Below are positions 26,723 to 34,720 of a DNA stretch of 64,000 nt, piece by piece; position 1 is the stretch's first letter, and each line of letters starts with the position of its first letter. The notes below the pieces were generated by a model, which saw only the letters and a program-made list of their open reading frames with translations, did not search any database and was not told the origin of the DNA. The DNA is from JBDGYW01 sp964580055 (GTDB taxonomy: Bacteria > Gemmatimonadota > Gemmatimonadetes > Gemmatimonadales > GWC2-71-9), in NCBI GenBank assembly GCA_964580055.1, contig CAZOJI010000004.1, positions 1 to 64,000 of the forward strand, written 5' to 3'. A program made the translations under genes and the position numbers.

Positions 26723-29395
26723 ATGGTGGCCAGCGAGCGGAACCGAGAGATCCTCAAGTCCTACGCCCGTCGGATCAATCCCTCGGATGCAGGTGCCCAC
26801 AACAACCTCGGCGTGTTGTATTTCAGTCAGGGGATGATTGACGAGGCGGTTGAGCAGCTCTCTCGCGCTCTGGAGTTGGATCCCAGAATGCAGGTTGCCC
26901 AGCGGAACCTGGAAATTGCTCAACGAAGCTCGGGCCACTTCGAGCGCAGAGCAACGGAATTGCGCGAACGACTGCGCTCCGATCCCGACGATCGTGAAGC
27001 TCGCTGGAGACTGGGTCGCGCGTATTCGTCACTGAATCAATATGAAGCAGCTGCGAGCGAATTCGAGGCCCTGATAACCAGGGACCCCGGAGATGTGGCG
27101 GCGATGATTCAACTCGCCAACGTCGAGAAGGCCAGAGGACAAGTGACGGCAGCGACCGAGTGGCTTGAAAAAGCCAGTGAGGTGGATGAAAACAGCAGCG
27201 TGGTGCGCTTCCACATGGGTGAGATGCTTTACAACAGGGGGTTGAACACGGAAGCGCTCGCCGCTCTACAAAAGGCCATCGAACTGAGTCCTGACTATCC
27301 CGAGGCGCACCATCTCATGTCGTTCGTCCTCGGTGATCTGGGTAGGCACAGAGAGGCCAACGAGGCTTCCAAGCGGGCCATGGGCCTTAATCCCGCCTAC
27401 GGTCAAGCACAGACCAATCTCTCGCTCGAACGTCTCGCTGGCCGTCGTGAGAGCGCAGCTCATGAATCGCTCGATGAAACAGTCGTAACTGATGGCGAGG
27501 GGGCTCTGGCACACTACAATCTCGGGCTTGCTTTCAGACAACAGGGCTACTACCAGGAAGCTCTTCGCGAGTATCGTATCGGCCTCGAGGAAGGCGAAAG
27601 CAGAGTTTTGCTTCGCAACGCCATCGCCGAGGTCTACCTGGTGCTTGGCGATCCGGCAAAGGCAGTAGATATCTACGACGAACTCGTAGAAGAAACCCCG
27701 TACTCGGCAAAACTCTGGAACGAGCGAGGAGTGTCGCTACACCAACTCGGATACCCGGTTGACGCCATCGATTCGTTCGATAAGGCGTTGGAGAGGCAAT
27801 CTGGTTATGCGCTGGCATCCAACAACAAGGCGGTGGCGCTGGCCCAGTTAGGGAGGTCCAAAGAAGCGGTACGCACCTTCGGAGAGGCCCTGCGATCCGA
27901 CGCATCGTTGGTGATAGCTCGCCTCAATCTTGGCCTGCTGTTGTTCAAGCTCCGTCGATACCAGAATGCGATGGAGGCGTATCGAGTGGTGCTGGAGGGC
28001 GAGCAGGACGCGGCAGTGGCGTGGAACGGTGTTGGGTTGATTCTCAACGAGCTCGGCCGCAAGACAGATGCGCGCAACGCCTTCGCTCGGGCGGTCGAGG
28101 CGGATCCCAAGTTGGCCGAAGCACACTACAATTTGAGCTTTGCGCTTTCGGGCCTAGACGACTATGACGGCGCGCTCCACGCGGTTACGAGGGCGCAGAC
28201 CTTGGATCCGTATTATGTGCCTCAGAAGTTCAGGTTGGCGATAGATCTTCAGTACGAGGACCCCACCATTGCCGTGATACCGGAGCTTTCATCGGACGTG
28301 AAGACCGATGCGTCGCATCCGATCGATTTCGATCAGGGAATCATCGACGGCTTGTTCGCAGAATTGGATCGTCCGGTCCCGGACCGCCCGTCGGGGGGGC
28401 ACAGAGATCAACTGGGCCTCGTGCGGGACTACTTGAGCAAGGGCATGCTGGACCTTGCCACTGCAGAACTCGACAGGTTGGAGCGTCGCGGGGTTGATTC
28501 GGTCGAAGTCAAGATACTGGCTGCGCAGGTTCATGAACGCCGAGGGCTGCACGGAGAAGCGCTGGAACGGTACAGGTCTGCCCGCACCTTGGATCCGAGT
28601 CGAGTGGAAGCCGGACTGGGAGAGATCCGCCAGCTACTGGCCTTGGGCAGGGGTAGTGAAGCGGTCGCAGACGTGACGATGTTGGCGGAGGAGAGACCGA
28701 ACGATGTCGATGTTCTGGTTGCTCTCGCCGAGGTGCGACTTGCGGCGGGTGATCCCGCAATGGCGCTCGAATCGATACGGTTGGCTCGCGGACGAGCGCC
28801 GCAACGCGCCGACATACTGAAACTCGAGGGTGACGTCGCTGTGGATATGGGCGACCTCGAGTCTGCGCGAAAGGCGTACGCTGGAGCACTGGAGCTGGAT
28901 CCGCGGTTCGCGCAGGTGCAAGTAGATCTCGGAAAGATCCATGAAGCGAGAAATGACCTGGAAGCGGCCGAGTCCGCTTACCGAGCTGCACTCGACTCAT
29001 TACCGACTTTCTCGGATGCCGGTCTAGCGTTGGCGCGCGTGTACAGAAATGCGAAAAAACCGAGGATAGCTGTGAACCTGCTGGCGGAGATGCTTTCCAA
29101 CGACCCTACCGACCTGGACGCCATTCTTGCACTTGGCCAATGCCTTCTCGACGACCAAAGGGCAGGCGAGGCTCTGAAGGCCTTCGAGCGGGTTCTGGCA
29201 TTCGATCACGAAAACGTGGCTGCTCGTTTCTTCACGGGCGCCGCACTAGCCCGCATGCGTCGCTACCGCTCCGCGATCGCGGCATGGGAAGGGGTCATTG
29301 CCCTGCAACCCGACGGTCCACACGCCCGAGAGGCGAGAAGACGTGTGCGCTCGGCACGAGATCTCGACCACATATTTCAGAAGAGGAACGCCTGA
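26723..29395 (+). CDS. Large TPR scaffold protein
   Basis: 890 residues, nearly all TPR repeats (at least 15; for example AGAHNNLGVLYFSQGMIDEA, HYNLGLAFRQQGYYQEAL, NNKAVALAQLGRSKEAV). Between about residues 525 and 570 the repeats break at an acidic linker with FDQGIIDGLFAELDRP before a second array. There is no signal peptide or membrane segment, so it is cytoplasmic. The role is unknown; TPR arrays dock protein partners, and it lies between cheC and a PATAN gene with gaps of 4 and 2 nt. Start ATG 26723; nothing upstream of it looks like the protein. Confidence 0.88.
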   Translation: MVASERNREILKSYARRINPSDAGAHNNLGVLYFSQGMIDEAVEQLSRALELDPRMQVAQRNLEIAQRSSGHFERRATELRERLRSDPDDREARWRLGRAYSSLNQYEAAASEFEALITRDPGDVAAMIQLANVEKARGQVTAATEWLEKASEVDENSSVVRFHMGEMLYNRGLNTEALAALQKAIELSPDYPEAHHLMSFVLGDLGRHREANEASKRAMGLNPAYGQAQTNLSLERLAGRRESAAHESLDETVVTDGEGALAHYNLGLAFRQQGYYQEALREYRIGLEEGESRVLLRNAIAEVYLVLGDPAKAVDIYDELVEETPYSAKLWNERGVSLHQLGYPVDAIDSFDKALERQSGYALASNNKAVALAQLGRSKEAVRTFGEALRSDASLVIARLNLGLLLFKLRRYQNAMEAYRVVLEGEQDAAVAWNGVGLILNELGRKTDARNAFARAVEADPKLAEAHYNLSFALSGLDDYDGALHAVTRAQTLDPYYVPQKFRLAIDLQYEDPTIAVIPELSSDVKTDASHPIDFDQGIIDGLFAELDRPVPDRPSGGHRDQLGLVRDYLSKGMLDLATAELDRLERRGVDSVEVKILAAQVHERRGLHGEALERYRSARTLDPSRVEAGLGEIRQLLALGRGSEAVADVTMLAEERPNDVDVLVALAEVRLAAGDPAMALESIRLARGRAPQRADILKLEGDVAVDMGDLESARKAYAGALELDPRFAQVQVDLGKIHEARNDLEAAESAYRAALDSLPTFSDAGLALARVYRNAKKPRIAVNLLAEMLSNDPTDLDAILALGQCLLDDQRAGEALKAFERVLAFDHENVAARFFTGAALARMRRYRSAIAAWEGVIALQPDGPHAREARRRVRSARDLDHIFQKRNA

Positions 29396-29397
29396 AA

Positions 29398-30561
29398 ATG
29401 GCCATCGAGGGACCGCTCAAGGAACTCGGCATTCACGATGTTTTCCAGTTGCTGGATCTCTCCAGGAAGACCGGCAAACTGACAGTCACATCGAAAGTGA
29501 GACACAACCGTGGCAGCGTCTACTTCAAGGACGGCGCCGTCGTATATGCAGAGATCGAAAGCAACCCACACCCTCTTGGCGGACTCCTCGTGCGCACCGG
29601 TAGAATCTCTTCAGCCGACGTCGAGCGAGCGCGAGAATTGCAGGTGAAGGGTGACGAGCGACGGCTCGGAGAGATCCTCGTGGAGCTGGGTGCGGTTTCA
29701 GAGCGAGAGCTGGCTCGAGAGGTTGAGTCACAGATCGAGGAAGTGGTGTTCGAGCTAGTGGGTTGGGAAGAGGGATACTTCTCCTTTGAGGAGGGTGAGT
29801 CGGTCACGGTACCTGCGGAAGCGACAGTATCGATTCCAACCGGATCGCTGCTGATGGAGGGGGCCCGCCGCATCGATGAGTGGTCCCGCATAGAGCGTAG
29901 AATCGCCCATGTAGGCATGATTCCGGATTTCGCCGCGCAGGATCCCGAGGAGTCCGGCGATTACCTGGATCTGCTGCCTCCCGAGTGGGAGGTCCTCACT
30001 GCCGTGGACTCGGAGCGAAGCGTACGGGAAATAGCAGCCTTTTTGGGAAAATCTGAATTCGACATTGCGAAGTCGGTGTTCGGATTGGAGGCCACTGGGA
30101 TGCTGACACTTTGTGAGCCCGCCTCTGAGCCTGAACCTGTGGCGGTTGAGGACACGGGCGTCTCACCGCGTACAATCGAACGCGCTGACGAGCAATTGAA
30201 GCGGGGCAATCTGATCGAAGCGCGAGAGTTGGTCGAGGAGGCGAGGAGAGCACACCCTCACGATGCAATCGTACACCTCCTCCTGGGAAAGATAGACCTT
30301 GCGGAAAAGCAGCTCGCGAACGCAGAGGAAGATCTCCGCCGCGCGCTCCGTATCGATCCGATGCTGGCAGAGGCGCACCGTCTTCTCGGAGATGCGCTCG
30401 CAATGACGGGGCGTTATTCCGAGGCGGTTGAATGGTGGCGGCGTTGGCTCACTTTGAGTGAGCTTGAGGAACAAGAGGAGCGCGAGGTCGAGCGTGTCAA
30501 GGAAGCACTGAGGACAGTGGAGAAGCTTGATCTGCTACTGGAGACGACTGGTGGCCAGTGA
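29398..30561 (+). CDS. PATAN (DUF4388) protein with helical insert, winged helix and TPR
   Basis: 387 residues. The PATAN core (1-130) starts GPLKELGIHDVFQLLDLSRK and has strands GSVYFKDGAVVYAE and EGYFSFEEG. Between them is a helical insert with repeats LGGLLVRTGRIS and RLGEILVELGAVS, which resemble the N-terminal repeats of GspE/MshE secretion ATPases. A conserved LMEGARRIDEWSRIERRI helix, a winged-helix-like segment (about 195-240, EVLTAVDSERSVREIAAFLG) and two C-terminal TPRs follow. PATAN proteins are tied to type IV pilus control in cyanobacteria. A paralogue is at 34720. Overlaps the next gene by 11 nt. Confidence 0.85.
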   Translation: MAIEGPLKELGIHDVFQLLDLSRKTGKLTVTSKVRHNRGSVYFKDGAVVYAEIESNPHPLGGLLVRTGRISSADVERARELQVKGDERRLGEILVELGAVSERELAREVESQIEEVVFELVGWEEGYFSFEEGESVTVPAEATVSIPTGSLLMEGARRIDEWSRIERRIAHVGMIPDFAAQDPEESGDYLDLLPPEWEVLTAVDSERSVREIAAFLGKSEFDIAKSVFGLEATGMLTLCEPASEPEPVAVEDTGVSPRTIERADEQLKRGNLIEARELVEEARRAHPHDAIVHLLLGKIDLAEKQLANAEEDLRRALRIDPMLAEAHRLLGDALAMTGRYSEAVEWWRRWLTLSELEEQEEREVERVKEALRTVEKLDLLLETTGGQ

Positions 30562-31345
30562 CATCAAGGCTCTCACCAGTGAACTGGCCAGGAACCCGGA
30601 TAGTCTGGTGTTTCTGGAACTGGCCGAATCGCTGCGTGCCCGCGGCCAGCTGCACGGTGCCGCGAAGGTGCTGGTGGCAGGGTTGACGAGGCATCCTGAC
30701 CTGGCGGACGCTCACGATCTCTATGCGCGAGTCCTCGTCGATATGGGGCACTTGAGGCATGGCTATGAGGAATGGACGGCAGCGATCGAATCCGATCCGC
30801 GTCACGTGGGTGCGCGCAAGGGTTTGGGGTTCCTGTGTTTTCGTTGGGGTGATCTCGATGGGGCGCTCGAACACCTGGAGCTCGCTCTGGCGGTCGACCC
30901 CATGGACCGGAGCGTCGTGCAGGCGTTGCGAATGGTCCGTGATGCGGCCGAGAATGCTGCGGTCACCGCGGTGGAGGATGTTGCGCCGACGGTCTTTGAT
31001 GGATTGGAGGGAGCGCGCCGCGGATTGCTTCTGTTTGACAAGCGCGGCCGCGTTCTGGGCGGCGGAATGAATGAGGTCGGCGGCGGCGACGTGTCGGAGG
31101 GTGTAGCCGCTCACGTTTCCGCAGGAGCCTTGGAAGTAGAGAGGGCCGCGCGCATGCTCGAGATGGGTACTTGGGAATGGGTGGCGATCGAGGGGCCGGG
31201 CGGAAATCTGCACTTGAGCAGGCCCACTCCTGAAAGCCTGTTAGCGGTTGCCAGAGACCGCAGTGTTCCGGTCGGGCGTCTCTCGATGCTTGCAGAAAAG
31301 GCAAAATCGGTGGCGCGCGACTGGCTGGAGGAGCAGCGCCTGTGA
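30551..31345 (+). CDS. TPR protein fused to a roadblock/LC7-like domain
   Basis: 264 residues. TPR repeats fill residues 5-120 (LELAESLRARGQLHGAAKVL, LYARVLVDMGHLRHGYEEW). From about 155 a roadblock-like alpha/beta domain follows: RRGLLLFDKRGRVLGGGMN, then EWVAIEGPGGNLHLSRPT near the end. Roadblock proteins such as MglB bind Ras-like GTPases and act as their GAPs or anchors. The GTG start at 30551 lies within the end of the PATAN gene. The roadblock assignment is by pattern and weaker than for the next gene. Confidence 0.75.
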   Translation: MASDIKALTSELARNPDSLVFLELAESLRARGQLHGAAKVLVAGLTRHPDLADAHDLYARVLVDMGHLRHGYEEWTAAIESDPRHVGARKGLGFLCFRWGDLDGALEHLELALAVDPMDRSVVQALRMVRDAAENAAVTAVEDVAPTVFDGLEGARRGLLLFDKRGRVLGGGMNEVGGGDVSEGVAAHVSAGALEVERAARMLEMGTWEWVAIEGPGGNLHLSRPTPESLLAVARDRSVPVGRLSMLAEKAKSVARDWLEEQRL

Positions 31346-31692
31346 CCGTGGAACTGCGGCGAGCGTTGGACAACGTGACCCGGGTGCGCGGCGTTCGGGG
31401 AGCACTCGTGGTTACCGGTGACGATGGTATGGTCGTAGCCGACGCGTTAATGGAGGGGATCCGTGGGAACGCCGTTGCGGCACTTGCAGCAGGCATCGCG
31501 CTTCGGCTGGGTGATGCAGCACTGAAAACCGGAATTGGGCGGCCGCACTTCTATCACCTCCAGGCATCGGACGGGACGTTGGTCGTCGTTCCAGGGGCGA
31601 CTGGCATACTGATCGTAGTCGTCGGCGACCGCGACCTCAATGTAGGACTCGTACGATTGGAGATGCTACGGGTTGCCGAGGTGGTGCGGTGA
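31342..31692 (+). CDS. Roadblock/LC7 domain protein (MglB-like)
   Basis: 116 residues, the size of a single roadblock domain: VRGVRGALVVTGDDGMVVAD, a central helix rich in Ala (NAVAALAAGIALRLGDAA) and GTLVVVPGATGILIVVVGD, the usual beta hairpin with a hydrophobic end. Homologues form homodimers that sandwich MglA and speed GTP hydrolysis. It starts at GTG 31342 with a 4-nt GTGA overlap, and its end overlaps the next roadblock gene by 4 nt, two genes before mglA. Confidence 0.85.
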   Translation: MTVELRRALDNVTRVRGVRGALVVTGDDGMVVADALMEGIRGNAVAALAAGIALRLGDAALKTGIGRPHFYHLQASDGTLVVVPGATGILIVVVGDRDLNVGLVRLEMLRVAEVVR

Positions 31693-32159
31693 CGATCACG
31701 CGAGCGCTGGAACCCTGGATGATGGATCCGCTGCAACGTTTTGTCTCCGAGGCGGACGCACGACTGACACTGATCATGACACCTGCGGGACAAGTGCTCG
31801 CCCAATACGGGTTCACTCGGGCAGTCGATGTCATGGCCGCCGCCGCTCTCGGTGCGGCGATTGCATCCTCCACTCAGGAGATCGCCGGTTTTTTGGGGGA
31901 GGAGAAGTTCAAGGCGCTCAATCATCAAGGGAGTCGGCACGGTATCTTCCTTGCGGAAATGGAGAACCCGCGCGGCCGGTTGTTGGGTTTGGTCGTTTAC
32001 GGACCGGAAACCCTGGCAGGGTTGGTGCAGCTGTTTTTCGAAGACCTCGCAAGGGATCTGGCTCAGGCGTGCCCACAGCAGGAGCCGACCCAAACCGTTC
32101 TTTCTGCAGATTTCGAACGCGAGCTGAACGATAGCCTCGCCTCACTGTTTGGACGGTGA
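31689..32159 (+). CDS. Second roadblock/LC7-like protein next to mglA
   Basis: 156 residues. Segments LTLIMTPAGQVLAQYGFTR, VMAAAALGAAIASSTQEIAG, HGIFLAEMENPRGRLLGLVV and the C-terminal helices suit a roadblock domain with a longer tail. Because it lies 3 nt before mglA and next to another roadblock gene, a heterodimeric MglB-type GAP or a GEF-like partner is plausible; the MglB/RomX pair of Myxococcus is a precedent in role only. GTG start at 31689. Confidence 0.75.
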   Translation: MTITRALEPWMMDPLQRFVSEADARLTLIMTPAGQVLAQYGFTRAVDVMAAAALGAAIASSTQEIAGFLGEEKFKALNHQGSRHGIFLAEMENPRGRLLGLVVYGPETLAGLVQLFFEDLARDLAQACPQQEPTQTVLSADFERELNDSLASLFGR

Positions 32160-32162
32160 GTC

Positions 32163-32762
32163 ATGTCGCTAGTGAATTTCACTACCCGCGAAATAACCTG
32201 TAAGATCGTCTACTACGGGCCAGGTCGCTCAGGCAAGACCTGCAATCTCAGGTACATATTCGGGCGCGTGCCTGAGGAGCGGCGAGGCAAGATGGTTTCA
32301 CTCGCCACCGAAGCGGAACGCACCCTCTTTTTCGACTTCCTCCCACTGGAACTCGGTACCATATCCGGATTCGTTACGAGATTCCAGCTGTACACCGTTC
32401 CGGGACAGGTGTACTACAACGCGACGCGAAAACTCGTCCTCCAAGGTGCAGACGGTGTCGTCTTTGTTGCGGATAGCCAGGCCAGACAGCTGGAGGAGAA
32501 CATCGAGAGTTTGCAGAACTTGCAGGCGAATCTCGTCGACCAAGGTGTCGATATAAGAACGCTGCCCCTGGTGCTGCAGTACAACAAACAGGATTTGCCG
32601 TCGGATCTCATCCTCACGCGGCAGGAACTCGATGAAGCGCTGAACTTCCGCGAACTGCGGAGTTACTCGGCAAACGCGCTCAAGGGTGAAGGCGTCTTCG
32701 AGACATTGAAGGGGGTGTCAGGGTCGGTGCTGAAGAAACTGAGCGAGGAGACACCCGAATGA
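32163..32762 (+). CDS. mglA: MglA-type Ras-like GTPase
   Basis: 199 residues, the family length. P-loop GPGRSGKT at 19-26; switch II TVPGQ at 78-82, where Thr78 replaces the Asp of other Ras-like proteins exactly as in MglA; base-recognition YNKQD; SANALKGEG-like G5. Gln82 is kept, so GTP hydrolysis is expected. MglA in Myxococcus and Thermus sets front-rear polarity and type IV pilus or gliding activity when GTP-bound. Here it is flanked by roadblock genes upstream and an AAA+ gene overlapping by 4 nt downstream. Confidence 0.94.
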   Translation: MSLVNFTTREITCKIVYYGPGRSGKTCNLRYIFGRVPEERRGKMVSLATEAERTLFFDFLPLELGTISGFVTRFQLYTVPGQVYYNATRKLVLQGADGVVFVADSQARQLEENIESLQNLQANLVDQGVDIRTLPLVLQYNKQDLPSDLILTRQELDEALNFRELRSYSANALKGEGVFETLKGVSGSVLKKLSEETPE

Positions 32763-34720
32763 TCGCTGATCTGAATCCGCGTTCTACGTTCGATAACTTG
32801 GTGATCGGTCGGGAAAACGGGCTCGCGGCATCCGCCGCCCGAGCCGTGGCCGATTCCCCTGGCAACGTGTACAACCCCTTGTGCATCACAGGGGGGGCGG
32901 GCTTGGGGAAAACGCATCTCCTCATGGCCATTGCCCACTCCATAGAGCAGGCAGACAACAGGCTCTCGGTAGAGTACTTCACACCCGACGGTCTCTCAGA
33001 GGCTTACCATGCGGCAGTGTCCGCAGGGCAGGGCGACGCATTCCGCAATCGGCTTTCAGAAACCGACGTTTTGCTCATCGACGATATCCACGCGCTCGTT
33101 CACCAGGGAGTTGTCCAGTCCGAGTTGCAACGCGCCACCGCCGAACTGCTCGATCTCGGCAAACAGGTGGTCGTGGCCTCGCATAGCCCACCGCGATCCC
33201 TTGAAGGCCTCGACCGCGAGTTCGCGAACCGTATTGCGGATGGCCTGGTGGTCAGTGTAGGACCTCCGGACTATGATACCCGCCTAGCCATACTCGAGCG
33301 GAGGAGCGAAGAACGGGGGTCGCGTTTCGAACCAAGGCTGCTCGAAGCGGTAGCATCCTACGAGATCGACGACGTTCGTGAATTGATCGGTATTCTGAAC
33401 CGTCTGGTTGCGCTGCAGGCCGTTAGCGAAACACCGCTGAATGCAGATGCGGCAAGGGCGCTATACGAAGGCGAGGTAACCGGACCGTTCGGGGTAGAGC
33501 AATTTGGTGAAACGCCAGCCCAGACCCGCCATGAGGAAGACGAGTTCGATGATTTCCTCACCGGCGTAACGGACACGGTGAAACGGCAGGTCGATCTCTG
33601 GGAGTCGCGACTCAACGAAGTGGCGAAGCGCTGGGGAGAGAAGGGGTACTGCACAGACCGCCTCGCGAGTTTCACAAGTAGTGGCGGAGACATGTCGGTG
33701 GATGACGTCCTCAACGATTTCGAGCGTGATGTCGAAGAGCTGCAAACGCTCAGGGCCTCCGTTTCAGATCTCGACGCATCCATTGCGGACGACCCGGCTT
33801 TTTTCGATCCCGATCGACTGGTTGAAGCGAGGGGGCTGGTAGAGAAAACCGCCGCGCAGCCCCGCGCCCTACCCGGGCCATCGCCCTCATGGAACCTCGC
33901 GAGTTTCGTGGGAAGTTGGGCCAACGCTGTGGCTGTCGAGGCGGCGAAAGCTGTCGCCTCATATCCCGGTTACGAGCGCAATCCGTTGGTGTTCGTGGGG
34001 TCGACTGGCGTAGGTAAGACACATCTACTACATGCTACTGGCAACGCGATCGCCGAGAGCGTGGGAACGTCCGTAGTGTGCGTCAATGCGAAGGACCTCG
34101 GTGAGGAACTCGCTGAGGCCGAAAATTCGGGGAACATCGCTGAATGGCGAGAGGTTTTGGCGAATGCCAAGGCCCTTCTGGTCGATGACCTGCACCTGGT
34201 TGCCGGAAACGAGCGACTGCAGCGCGAACTCATAGCATTGTTCGAAAGCATACGCAGCTCTCAGCGTCAGCTCGTGTGCACCACGGACACCGATCCGCAA
34301 CACGCAAAGGGGTTGGATCAGAGATTTGTGGACCTTCTTTCGAGTGGCTTTGTCGCGACTCTGGCGGTGCCGGATCGCGAGCTGAGACACGGCCTACTGG
34401 TGAGCATGCTTCAGTCTACCGTTGGAAAAGTGGATTCTGTTCTTGCCGACTACCTCGCCGACAGGCCGGCAGATTCCGTGCGTGCCGTGACAGGCGCGTT
34501 GGCTCGCCTCCTCCAAGTAGCTGAATCGCGCGGTGTTCCCCCGAGTGCAGCTCTGGCGCGGGAGCTAATCGAAGGATCCGCCTCTGAATCGGTTCGGCCC
34601 ACTCCTGGAGTGAGGACGAGCGGTGTCATGGTGACGCCTTCGAGTAGTGTGAGAAGCGTGGAGAAGATAATCTGGGTCTGGCCGAACCCAAGCGAAAGAT
34701 TGATCGAGGAGCTGTCCTAG
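32759..34720 (+). CDS. Tandem DnaA-like AAA+ ATPase without DNA-binding domain
   Basis: 653 residues with two DnaA-type AAA+ domains. Domain 1 starts LNPRSTFDNLVIGRENGLA, close to the DnaA domain III entry, with Walker A GGAGLGKT (45-52), Walker B LLIDDIH and GLDREFANRIADGL, in which Arg158 matches the DnaA arginine finger. Domain 2 has Walker A GSTGVGKT (414-421), Walker B LLVDDLH and GLDQRFVDLLSSGF, where Leu526 replaces that Arg. Residues about 235-375 are a charged helical linker with two likely coiled coils. The C-terminus (VEKIIWVWPNPSERLIEELS) has no DnaA domain IV helix-turn-helix. It is not an ordinary replication initiator; function unknown. It overlaps mglA and the next PATAN gene. 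Confidence 0.9.
   Translation: MIADLNPRSTFDNLVIGRENGLAASAARAVADSPGNVYNPLCITGGAGLGKTHLLMAIAHSIEQADNRLSVEYFTPDGLSEAYHAAVSAGQGDAFRNRLSETDVLLIDDIHALVHQGVVQSELQRATAELLDLGKQVVVASHSPPRSLEGLDREFANRIADGLVVSVGPPDYDTRLAILERRSEERGSRFEPRLLEAVASYEIDDVRELIGILNRLVALQAVSETPLNADAARALYEGEVTGPFGVEQFGETPAQTRHEEDEFDDFLTGVTDTVKRQVDLWESRLNEVAKRWGEKGYCTDRLASFTSSGGDMSVDDVLNDFERDVEELQTLRASVSDLDASIADDPAFFDPDRLVEARGLVEKTAAQPRALPGPSPSWNLASFVGSWANAVAVEAAKAVASYPGYERNPLVFVGSTGVGKTHLLHATGNAIAESVGTSVVCVNAKDLGEELAEAENSGNIAEWREVLANAKALLVDDLHLVAGNERLQRELIALFESIRSSQRQLVCTTDTDPQHAKGLDQRFVDLLSSGFVATLAVPDRELRHGLLVSMLQSTVGKVDSVLADYLADRPADSVRAVTGALARLLQVAESRGVPPSAALARELIEGSASESVRPTPGVRTSGVMVTPSSSVRSVEKIIWVWPNPSERLIEELS

Noticed and set aside
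25492..26757. 421-codon minus-strand frame opposite cheA and cheC
   Set aside because: Covers two genes with intact catalytic motifs; composition is that of an antisense shadow and no ribosome site is present.
32759..34720. The DnaA-like gene as the replication initiator dnaA with a nearby origin
   Set aside because: No helix-turn-helix domain IV is present, there are two AAA+ domains, and I saw no cluster of DnaA boxes (TTATCCACA type) or dnaN nearby.
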